Part shown: positions 1-5,575 of the stretch, piece by piece | Layout: every line of letters begins with the position of its first letter | Position numbering within the stretch: the stretch's first letter is position 1 | From: Nitriliruptoraceae bacterium | GTDB taxonomy: Bacteria; Actinomycetota; Nitriliruptoria; Nitriliruptorales; Nitriliruptoraceae | Assembly: GCA_007117945.1 (NCBI GenBank) | Contig: SKTN01000121.1 | Location: 1 to 6,788, forward strand | Direction of reading: 5' to 3' | DNA length: 6,788 bases | The notes under the pieces: model-generated | The model's database searches: none | Told to the model about the DNA's origin: nothing | The model's input: only the letters and a program-made list of their open reading frames with translations | Translations under genes and position numbers: made by a program

Positions 1-393
1 CGGCCCCTGGCGGTGATGCTGGTCCTGATCAGCAGCTCGTTCCTGCTGCTGGTGGGTGCACCCGGTTCCGTGGGCGCGGCGCTGGCCTCGGCGGCGTTGT
101 TCGGGGTGGGGTTCACCACGGGGTTCGCCCTGTTGGTGATGTGGAGCCAGCACGTCTACCGCGATCGTCCCAGCACCGGTTTCACCCTGGCCATCGTGTT
201 CATCGCGGGCGGGTTCATCGTCGGCCCGACCCTGTTCGGCCTGCTGGCCACCCACTTCGGCAGTGACGTCGCGCTGCTCATCACCGCCACGCCCGCACTG
301 CTGGTCGCCCTGATCCCACCGAAGCCGGAGAACCGGCTCAAGCCCATCCGCCGGACGCTGCGCAGCCGGTTGGGCCTCGTGCAACGAGCGTGA
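1..393 (+). CDS. MFS transporter, C-terminal part (5' end outside window)
   Basis: The frame is open from the first base and ends at TGA 391-393, giving 130 residues of a protein that starts upstream of the window. It holds about four hydrophobic segments (roughly residues 6-22, 26-48, 62-87 and 91-105), then a basic tail rich in Arg and Lys, as expected for the last four helices (TM9-12) and cytoplasmic C-terminus of a 12-helix major facilitator superfamily carrier. The glycine-rich helix with VFIAGGFIVGPTLFGLLA, followed by a short loop and a final helix, is typical of TM11-12 in MFS proteins of the YbfB/YjiJ or arabinose-efflux-like type. The substrate cannot be told from this fragment. 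The gene is convergent with the ynj-type operon and separated from it by only 50 bases, so a shared function is not implied. A different polytopic carrier family is possible but less likely. Confidence 0.72.
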   Translation, partial: RPLAVMLVLISSSFLLLVGAPGSVGAALASAALFGVGFTTGFALLVMWSQHVYRDRPSTGFTLAIVFIAGGFIVGPTLFGLLATHFGSDVALLITATPALLVALIPPKPENRLKPIRRTLRSRLGLVQRA

Positions 394-443
394 TCGGTGG
401 TCGGGGCGGGGAGCGAGCACCGCGTGCCCGTCTGCCGCCGCCC
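394..443. terminator. Possible bidirectional terminator between convergent genes
   Basis: This 50-base gap lies between two converging stop codons. GGGCGG at 404-409 can pair with CCGCCC at 438-443, and inside it GCAC (417-420) can pair with GTGC (424-427) across a 3-base loop. A T-tract is absent on both strands. GC-rich stems without a U-run are common in actinobacteria, but in DNA of this composition such pairing arises easily by chance, so this is weak. Confidence 0.25.
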
Positions 444-1043
444 TCACGCCAGCAGGCGCACCGCCAGCCGGATCCGCTGGCCGATGGTGACCACCACCGC
501 GACAGCGAAGCCCCAGGCGAGCATCGGCATCCACGCCGGCAGCAGCACCATCAGGCTGTGCACCACGATCGTCTCCGTGCCCTCGGCCAACCCGCGGGTG
601 AAGTGGAAGGTGCGTCCGTCCCCGGTGTCCACCCCGCGCTCGTGGGCGGCGGCGGACAGGGCCAGCAGGGAGCCGCCGTTGACGTAGTAGGTCACCAGCA
701 GCACCAGGCAGGCCACCCGTGCGTCGGGGTTGCCGATGGCGCAGCCTGCGACGAAGGCGCCGTAGGCCGCCAGGTCGGCGGTGATGTCCGCCCAGCCGCC
801 GAGCGCGGTGCCACCGCCACCGGCCCGTGCCACGGGACCGTCCAGCCCGTCGGGGACCCGCGATGCCAGCCATAGCGCCAGGGCCCACCCCCACAGTGCA
901 GCACCGGCCGCCACCGCCGCGGCCAGGGCCAGCAGCACCCCCACCAGGGTCACGGCCAGGGGCCGCACCCCCCGTCGGGCCAGCCAGCCGCCGGCGCGCT
1001 CCAGGGCCGGGGCGAGGGCGGCGCGGACCTCGGTGTCGATCAT
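444..1043 (-). CDS. ynjF: CDP-alcohol phosphatidyltransferase, YnjF type
   Basis: This 199-residue integral membrane enzyme should transfer a phospho-alcohol group from a CDP-activated donor (CDP-diacylglycerol or a CDP-polyol) to an alcohol acceptor, releasing CMP, at the cytoplasmic membrane. The complete family motif is present: D65-x2-D68-G69-x2-A72-R73-x8-G82-x3-D86-x3-D90, which supplies the metal ligands and catalytic aspartate. Several hydrophobic helices surround it (about 29-62, 86-104, 108-132, 160-195). From memory, the N-terminus, the length (about 206 in E. coli) and the segment GLAEGTETI (151-159) followed by PAW and AW match E. coli YnjF well, which separates it from PgsA or PssA. 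A longer reading frame exists upstream, but ATG 1043 fits the family N-terminus, has a GGAG 5 bases before it (1049-1052) and overlaps the ATPase stop as ATGA, indicating translational coupling. It is the last gene of the operon. Both donor and acceptor are unknown. Confidence 0.9.
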   Translation of the reverse strand: MIDTEVRAALAPALERAGGWLARRGVRPLAVTLVGVLLALAAAVAAGAALWGWALALWLASRVPDGLDGPVARAGGGGTALGGWADITADLAAYGAFVAGCAIGNPDARVACLVLLVTYYVNGGSLLALSAAAHERGVDTGDGRTFHFTRGLAEGTETIVVHSLMVLLPAWMPMLAWGFAVAVVVTIGQRIRLAVRLLA

Positions 1044-2212
1044 GTCGGCTCCACGGTGCCCGCCACCGAGGCGGCCGGAGCCGGATCGGACAGGGCCGCC
1101 CGCCCGTCCTCCTCGCGCGGGACCGTCCACAGCGCCGAGGGCGGCAGTACCAGGGTCAGGCTCGTGCCCGGTCCGGCGTCCGCGAGGGTGTCGTCGCTGG
1201 CGTCGACGGTCAGGCGCACGCCCGCCACCTCCACCTCGGCGCGGGTGCGGGTGCCGAGGTAGGTGGAGTGCAGCACCCGGCCGGTGACCCGTGGGTGGTC
1301 GCTGTCGCCGCGGTCGACCTGGAGGCGTTCAGGCCGCACCAGCACCCACACCGCACCACCACCGGGCGCGCCGTCCGGGCCACGTCCGGAGCGGCCGTCC
1401 GGGCCACTGTCCGGCGCACTGTCCGGGGCACCGTCGGGCACGTGCAACTCGCCCAGCGGGGTGTGCACCTGCGTGCCCGACCGGTGGCCGGGTACCAGGT
1501 TGGTGGTGCCGAAGAACCGGGCGGTCCGGGCGGTGGCGGGCCGCTCGAAGAAGGTCCGGGGTGCGCCGTGCTGGTGCAGGCGGCCGTCGAAGAGCAGGGC
1601 GATGTCCTCGGCGAGGACCACCGCCTCCTCCTGGTCGTGGGTGACGACCACCAGGGTGAGCTCGCGGTCACGCTGCAGGTCCAGGATGAGCTCGCGCATC
1701 CCTGCGCGGAGGTGGGCGTCGAGGTTGGCCAGGGGCTCGTCGAGCAGCAGCACCTCGGGCTCGAGGACCAGGGCACGGGCGAGGGCGACCCGTTGGCGCT
1801 GCCCGCTCGACAGCTCCCCGGGCCGCCGCCCCGCCAGGCCGTCGAGGCCCACCCGCTCCAGGGCGGCAGCGGCGCTCCGTCGGCGTTCGCGCCGTGCTAC
1901 CCCGCGCATCCGGAGCCCGAAGGCCACGTTGTCCCCGGCGCTGAGGTAGGGGAACAGGCGGTGGTCCTGGAACACCATCACCGCCCCGCGCCGCTCGGCG
2001 GCCACCTCGGTGACGTCGCGGTCACCGAACCGGACCCGTCCCGCCGTGGGGCGCAGCAGGCCCGCCAACAGCTTGAGCGCCGTGGTCTTCCCGCAGCCCG
2101 AGGGCCCCAGCAGGGCGGTGATCGATCCGCCGGCGACATCGAGGTGGAGGTCGTCGAGGGCGAGGACGTCCCCGAAGCGCCGGGTCAGGCCGTCGAGGTG
2201 GATGTCGGTCAT
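1040..2212 (-). CDS. ABC transporter ATP-binding protein, YnjD-like with C-terminal extension
   Basis: This is the 390-residue nucleotide-binding subunit that powers the importer from the cytoplasmic side. All ABC motifs are intact: Walker A GPSGCGKT (36-43), Q-loop Gln82, signature LSSGQ (134-138), Walker B VLLLDE ending in D158-E159, D-loop around NLD (163-165) and switch His192. The C-terminal third (about 235-390) contains VRPERL (292-297) and a beta-rich TOBE-like segment (about 305-370), as in PotA, CysA or FbpC ATPases. E. coli YnjD is about 217 residues and lacks such a domain, so this is a longer variant. A low-complexity linker at 259-286, built on a Pro-Asp-Gly/Ser repeat, interrupts the C-terminal domain. 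ATG 2212 overlaps the stop of permease 2 as ATGA, with GGAGG 6 bases before it (2219-2223). Position and partners support the YnjD-like role; alone it could pass for a generic spermidine/iron-type importer ATPase. Confidence 0.93.
   Translation of the reverse strand: MTDIHLDGLTRRFGDVLALDDLHLDVAGGSITALLGPSGCGKTTALKLLAGLLRPTAGRVRFGDRDVTEVAAERRGAVMVFQDHRLFPYLSAGDNVAFGLRMRGVARRERRRSAAAALERVGLDGLAGRRPGELSSGQRQRVALARALVLEPEVLLLDEPLANLDAHLRAGMRELILDLQRDRELTLVVVTHDQEEAVVLAEDIALLFDGRLHQHGAPRTFFERPATARTARFFGTTNLVPGHRSGTQVHTPLGELHVPDGAPDSAPDSGPDGRSGRGPDGAPGGGAVWVLVRPERLQVDRGDSDHPRVTGRVLHSTYLGTRTRAEVEVAGVRLTVDASDDTLADAGPGTSLTLVLPPSALWTVPREEDGRAALSDPAPAASVAGTVEPT
1355..1438 (-). repeat. Pro-Asp linker repeat inside the ATPase gene
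   Basis: Residues 259-286 of the ATPase read as degenerate four-residue units PDGA, PDSA, PDSG, PDG, then an Arg-Ser-Gly stretch and PDGA again. At DNA level this corresponds to roughly 12-base units such as CTGTCCGGCGCA and CTGTCCGGGGCA on the plus strand. It looks like an in-frame minisatellite forming a flexible acidic linker within the TOBE-like region. The reading frame is kept throughout. Confidence 0.75.
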
Positions 2213-3081
2213 CGTGCCCCTCCGAAGGTCGTGAGCGCCCCGCTACCGAGGATCCGGCTGGTGAGCACCAGCAGGACCACGGCGGGCAGGGCGTGGAACA
2301 GGGCGGTGGCGGCGGTGATAGCCGTATCGCCGCCGGAGGCGGTGGCGAACAGCAGGATCGGCAGGGTCACCACCCGGCCACCGCCGACCACCAGGGTGAG
2401 CACGTACTGCCCCCAGGACACCAGGAACCCGAACAGCCCCGCGACGGCCAGGCCCGGGGCGACCAGGCGTACGGTGACGTGGCGCTGCGCCTGCCACCAG
2501 CTGGCCCCCAGGGCGCGGGCCTGCTGCTCGAGCTCGAGCTCGGCGTTGGCGAACACCCCCGCGGTCAGCAGCACGACGTAGGGGGTGGCCGGCACCAGGT
2601 GCACCAGGATCACCCCGGGGACGCCACCCGCCAGACCGAGCCGCAGGAACACCACGTGCAGCCCGATGGCCACGGCGATCGCCGGGACCAGCACGGGGGT
2701 GAGCAGCGCGAGCTCGACCACCCGCCGGCCCCGGAAGCGCCGGGTACCGAGGACCCGGCCGGCCGGCACGGCCATCACCAGGGACAGCACGGCGACGCTG
2801 ACGGCGATGGTGACGGTGTCACGCAGCGCCGCCCACGTCGCCCCGTCGGGTTCGAGGACCACCTGCCACGCCCGCAGGCTCCACCGCTCCGGGAGCACCT
2901 GGGGGTAGAAGTAGCCCTGGGCGAAGCTGGCCAGCACCAGGGGCACGAAGGGCAGCAGCAGCAGGCCCAGCAGCAGCACGACGGCCAGTGCCACCGGTCG
3001 CGGGGTGGCACCCGCCCCCCCGGTGGTCGGCTGGGTGGCCGGGCGGGGGGCGTCGGTCGTCGCGGGTTCGGTCCGGGTCAT
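2209..3081 (-). CDS. ABC transporter permease 2 (second YnjC-type half)
   Basis: This 290-residue protein is one of two membrane subunits forming the translocation path. After a Thr/Pro/Ala-rich, apparently disordered N-terminus (1-29) comes a strong first helix (30-54), then an external loop, and further hydrophobic segments at about 86-108, 120-148, 154-177, 206-235 and 260-283. The cytoplasmic EAA loop that docks on the ATPase is seen at 185-210, with E185, A188, G192 and P209; its start reads EQQA instead of EEAA, so it is less canonical than in permease 1. A longer open frame runs upstream, but only as a shadow of permease 1. ATG 3081 is chosen because it overlaps the permease 1 stop as ATGA and has GGAGG 7 bases before it (3089-3093). 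In E. coli both halves are fused as YnjC (about 511 residues); here they are separate genes. Confidence 0.9.
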   Translation of the reverse strand: MTRTEPATTDAPRPATQPTTGGAGATPRPVALAVVLLLGLLLLPFVPLVLASFAQGYFYPQVLPERWSLRAWQVVLEPDGATWAALRDTVTIAVSVAVLSLVMAVPAGRVLGTRRFRGRRVVELALLTPVLVPAIAVAIGLHVVFLRLGLAGGVPGVILVHLVPATPYVVLLTAGVFANAELELEQQARALGASWWQAQRHVTVRLVAPGLAVAGLFGFLVSWGQYVLTLVVGGGRVVTLPILLFATASGGDTAITAATALFHALPAVVLLVLTSRILGSGALTTFGGAR

Positions 3082-3989
3082 GACCCGACCTCCGTGACGG
3101 CCGCATCGCCCCGGATCGCGCGGCGGGCACCCGCCGCACCCAGCAGCACCACCACGACCACCACCAGGGTGATGACCACGCTGATCGCCATCGCCTCGGG
3201 ACGGGCGGCGAGGTCGACGTCGGTGTAGCGGCGGTGGGCGAGCACGGGCAGGACGGTGGGGGAGCTCGGTCCGAGCAGCAGGGGCACCTCGAAGATGCCG
3301 AAGGTGAAGGCGAACACGATCACCGCCGCGGACAGCACCCCGGGCAGCAGCAGGGGCAGGGTGACGTGGCGCAGCCGCTGCCAGGTGGAGGCACCCAGGG
3401 TGCGGGCCGCCTCCTCGAGGTCGTCGCCGCTGGCGCTCAGGATCGCCAGGGCCACGATGCCGATGAAGGGCACCTCCTTCCACAGGTACTGCAGGATCAC
3501 CGCGATCGCCCAGGGGTCGAAGGTGATGGCGGGGAAGGCCGCTGGCGCGTCGAGCAGGCCGGTCTGGGCCGCCAGCCGTGACAACAGCCCGCTCTGGCCG
3601 ACCAGGGCCAGGATCGCCACGGCACCGATCACGTGGGGCACGGGCAGGTTCAGCTGGAACAGGGTCGTGGCGAAGCGGCGGCCGGCACCGAGCCGCCGCA
3701 GCAGCAGGGCCGCACCGATGCCGAGCACCACCGACAGCGAGGTCGACACCACCGCCACGTACAGGGTGAGCCCCAGCGAGCGGGCGAAGCCGGGATCGGT
3801 GACCAGCTGACGGTAGGCCGCCAGGCTCGGCCCGCCCTCCCCGATGCCGAGCAGCCCGATCGAGCGCAGCCCGGCCATCACGACGGCGCCGCCGAAGAGC
3901 AGCCCGACCAGCAGCAGCGCGGGGGACAGCGCGACCCAGGTCCGCACGTCCTCATGGCGGTGCCACCACGCCGACACCGCACCCCTCAC
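3078..3989 (-). CDS. ABC transporter permease 1 (first YnjC-type half)
   Basis: This 303-residue inner-membrane subunit pairs with permease 2. Hydrophobic segments lie at about 17-43, 72-98, 107-131, 158-186, 208-240 and 267-287, giving a six-helix layout. The EAA loop is canonical: EEAARTLGASTWQRLRHVTL begins at 192, with E193-A194-A195, G199, L211-P212 and G217, the surface that contacts the ATPase coupling helix. The start is GTG 3989, whose first bases overlap the lipoprotein stop as GTGA. No clear Shine-Dalgarno sequence precedes it, so its translation probably depends on ribosomes finishing the lipoprotein gene, unlike the three downstream genes, which each have their own GGAG(G). The family resembles the PotB/CysT-like permeases; assignment to YnjC rests on the gene neighbours. 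Confidence 0.92.
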   Translation of the reverse strand: MRGAVSAWWHRHEDVRTWVALSPALLLVGLLFGGAVVMAGLRSIGLLGIGEGGPSLAAYRQLVTDPGFARSLGLTLYVAVVSTSLSVVLGIGAALLLRRLGAGRRFATTLFQLNLPVPHVIGAVAILALVGQSGLLSRLAAQTGLLDAPAAFPAITFDPWAIAVILQYLWKEVPFIGIVALAILSASGDDLEEAARTLGASTWQRLRHVTLPLLLPGVLSAAVIVFAFTFGIFEVPLLLGPSSPTVLPVLAHRRYTDVDLAARPEAMAISVVITLVVVVVVLLGAAGARRAIRGDAAVTEVGS

Positions 3990-5248
3990 GAGCGGGGGCG
4001 TTGCTGGCGGACCACGCGCTCCCAGTCGCGGTCCAGGGCGTCGGTCAGCTCCGGTGGCGCGTCGGGCAGCCGGACCTCGGCGAGCCGCTCGGGCGGCAGG
4101 GCCAGGTCACCGAAGCCCGCGGTGACCGCGTCGATGGCGGCGCGGTCCTCGTCAGCGAGCCGCTCGACGTCGATCGCCAGGCCGTCGCCCCAGCCGTTGG
4201 CCGGGTCCAGCTTGGCGGTCTGCAGCTCCGGGTCCAGCACCAGGTCCGCGAGCACCATGGCCGCTGCCGGTTCGGCGGCGTTGACGGGGATGCCGAGGTA
4301 GTGGTGGTCACCGATCGTGCCGGTGTCCAGCACGAAGGGTCGCGCCGAGTCCGGCAGGGTGCCCGCCTCCACGTTCGCACCGATGCCGGCGGGCAGCTGG
4401 GTGAAGGTCATGTCCACCTCGCCGTTGGCGAACAGCCGGTCGAGGTCGGCGATGTCGTTGGGGTAGGTCTCGCCGCCGCGCCACAGGTGGGGGCGTAGCT
4501 CCTCAAGGACCGCGAACAGCTCGGCGGCGGCCTCCTCGTAGGCATCCTCGTCGAAGCCGTCGGCCCACGCCTCGGCGCCCCCGGACAGCTCGTACAGCCA
4601 CTGGGTCAGGAACCGTGTGCCGTGGAAGGCCGGTGGCGCGGGGTAGGTGAAGCGGCCGGGGTGCTCCTCGATCCAGGTGGCCAGCTCCGCGTAGCTCCCC
4701 GGCAGCTCGGCCGCGTCGGTGCGGGTGGTGTCGTGGACGAACTGGAACTGGGCGCTGCCCCAGGGCGACTCTGCACCGTCGACGGGCAGACCGGCGTCGA
4801 GGGCCACCGCCGGGTCCTCCCAGTCGACCAGGGCCGCGTTGGGCAGCTGTTCGGCCCAGCCGGTGTGCAGCGCCCCGGCCTGGCGCATCGTGGCGTGGTT
4901 CTCCCCGTTGATCCAGATGAGGTCGATCGCACCGTCGGTGGTCCGGCCCGCCTCCAGCTCGGCGAGCACGGCGTTGACGGCGTCGGCGGTGTCGGCCAGG
5001 GGCACCCGGCGCAGGGTGATGCCGAGCTCGGCGAGCCGGGGGCCGTACACCTCGTCGACGAACCGGTTGATCTCCGTGCTGCCACCCCACATGTGCAGGT
5101 CGAGGGTGGCGCCCTCGGCGTCGGAGCGCACCTGCTCCCAGTCCGTGGGGTCCGGACCGGCCGCCGGTGCCGAGGAGGCCTGGGCACACCCCGCGGCGAC
5201 CACGGCGATCACGAGCAGGAGCAGGGTGCTGCGGGGGATCGTGCGCAC
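3986..5248 (-). CDS. ynjB: ABC transporter solute-binding lipoprotein, YnjB type
   Basis: This 420-residue extracytoplasmic protein should capture the solute and deliver it to the permeases. Residues 1-21 form a lipoprotein signal: MRTIPR, a hydrophobic core, and VAAG before Cys21, the predicted acylated residue (Ala at -3 is acceptable but not the commonest choice). A low-complexity tether (22-36) follows. The mature part has features I associate with the YnjB family (COG4134): WGGS at 54-57 followed by an Asn-Arg pair (61-62), the DLIWINGEN segment (109-117), and WGSAQFQF (163-170). The length is close to E. coli YnjB (about 388). GTG 5248 is chosen because it begins exactly at the signal peptide and has GAGGAGG 4 bases upstream. 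The frame stays open much further upstream, but that stretch is antisense to the divergent gene and has no signal-peptide logic. It is the first gene of the operon. The substrate is unknown. Confidence 0.88.
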   Translation of the reverse strand: MRTIPRSTLLLLVIAVVAAGCAQASSAPAAGPDPTDWEQVRSDAEGATLDLHMWGGSTEINRFVDEVYGPRLAELGITLRRVPLADTADAVNAVLAELEAGRTTDGAIDLIWINGENHATMRQAGALHTGWAEQLPNAALVDWEDPAVALDAGLPVDGAESPWGSAQFQFVHDTTRTDAAELPGSYAELATWIEEHPGRFTYPAPPAFHGTRFLTQWLYELSGGAEAWADGFDEDAYEEAAAELFAVLEELRPHLWRGGETYPNDIADLDRLFANGEVDMTFTQLPAGIGANVEAGTLPDSARPFVLDTGTIGDHHYLGIPVNAAEPAAAMVLADLVLDPELQTAKLDPANGWGDGLAIDVERLADEDRAAIDAVTAGFGDLALPPERLAEVRLPDAPPELTDALDRDWERVVRQQRPRS

Positions 5249-5252
5249 GGTG

Positions 5253-5259
5253 CCTCCTC
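5253..5259 (-). promoter_or_regulatory. Ribosome binding site of the lipoprotein gene
   Basis: On the minus strand this reads GAGGAGG, a near-perfect anti-16S match, followed by CACC and the GTG start at 5248-5246. The site fixes the start of the first operon gene, although the spacing is on the short side. Confidence 0.8.
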
Positions 5260-5376
5260 GGGGTTCGGGTCGATCGCTCGGACAGGTGGTGGGAGCCTCG
5301 CCCGTGAGGTCGTGGGTGTTCGGAGCCGGTCTGCGGCCGTCTGAGCTGCCGCAACCCGCGGGCGGCGCTGTGGCTT

Positions 5377-5396
5377 CCATCCGGTCCCACCGATGG
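5377..5396. other. Inverted repeat (possible operator or hairpin)
   Basis: CCAT (5377-5380) and CGGT (5382-5385), with one bulged C between them, pair with ACCG (5389-5392) and ATGG (5393-5396) across a CCC loop, giving eight base pairs. It lies about 130 bases upstream of the operon start and could be a dyad operator or an RNA stem in the operon leader. Confidence 0.4.
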
Positions 5397-5404
5397 TCGG
5401 GCAG

Positions 5405-5428
5405 CGGCAGGGTCCCTCGGCCCTGCCG
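5405..5428. other. Perfect 8-bp inverted repeat with 8-base loop
   Basis: CGGCAGGG (5405-5412) and CCCTGCCG (5421-5428) are exact reverse complements around the loop TCCCTCGG. There is no T-tract, so an intrinsic terminator is unlikely. Only 8 bases separate it from the 5377-5396 dyad, so the two may form one structured or protein-bound element. Confidence 0.45.
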
Positions 5429-5564
5429 TGCCCTCCGGGCGGGGGCGAAGCTGGCGCTGCCGACCGCGTCGCGCAGCGGCCGCCTCGCGCACCGGCCGCG
5501 GCGGGCTGCGGCGACGTGACGTTGCCGCCGTCGCTCCCCTCGCCGTTCCAGCCGCGTCCCCCGT

Positions 5565-5568
5565 GAGG
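5565..5568 (+). promoter_or_regulatory. Ribosome binding site fixing the start of the DUF6544-like gene
   Basis: GAGG lies 7 bases before GTG 5576. An in-frame TGA at 5564-5566 overlaps it, so the gene cannot begin further upstream. Confidence 0.7.
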
Positions 5569-5575
5569 TCCCACC

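Larger units (their letters stand above)
5301..5570 (+). repeat. 11-base direct repeat in the divergent region
   Basis: CCCGTGAGGTC occurs at 5301-5311 and again, identically, at 5560-5570. The right copy overlaps the ribosome binding site of the plus-strand gene; the left copy lies 53 bases upstream of the operon's first start codon. It could be a pair of operator half-sites, or chance in GC-rich DNA. Confidence 0.4.
5249..5575. promoter_or_regulatory. Divergent promoter region between ynj operon and DUF6544-like gene
   Basis: These 327 bases lie between two divergent start codons and hold no convincing gene, so promoters for both units must lie here or just inside the genes (inference from geometry). 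No recognisable -10/-35 pair could be found. There is no TA dinucleotide at all between 5048 and 5645, so a TAnnnT-type -10 box is impossible on either strand. What can be seen is two inverted repeats (5377-5396 and 5405-5428) and an 11-base direct repeat, listed separately. I looked for TPP, cobalamin, ZTP and guanidine riboswitch cores and found none. Confidence 0.6.

Noticed and set aside
1044..1130. Upstream extension of the phosphatidyltransferase by 29 codons
   Set aside because: It overlaps the ATPase C-terminus, is Gly/Arg-rich, and the N-terminus at ATG 1043 matches the YnjF family with a proper GGAG.
827..2581. A 584-codon open frame on the plus strand across the ATPase and permease 2 genes
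   Set aside because: It is antisense to genes with complete ABC motifs, its translation is Pro/Arg/Gly/Ala-rich low complexity with no domain, and long shadow frames are expected at this GC content.
2475..3410. Similar DNA near 2475-2520 and 3359-3410, which first looked like a dispersed repeat
   Set aside because: Both stretches encode the conserved EAA loops of the two homologous permeases, so the similarity is explained by protein homology.
3082..3483. Upstream extension of permease 2 to 3483
   Set aside because: It overlaps permease 1 in another frame and reads as Arg/Pro/Gly-rich nonsense. The ATGA overlap and GGAGG support the start at 3081.
5249..5575. Riboswitch in the operon leader
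   Set aside because: I looked for conserved cores of TPP, cobalamin, ZTP and guanidine riboswitches on both strands and saw none. Only simple inverted repeats remain.
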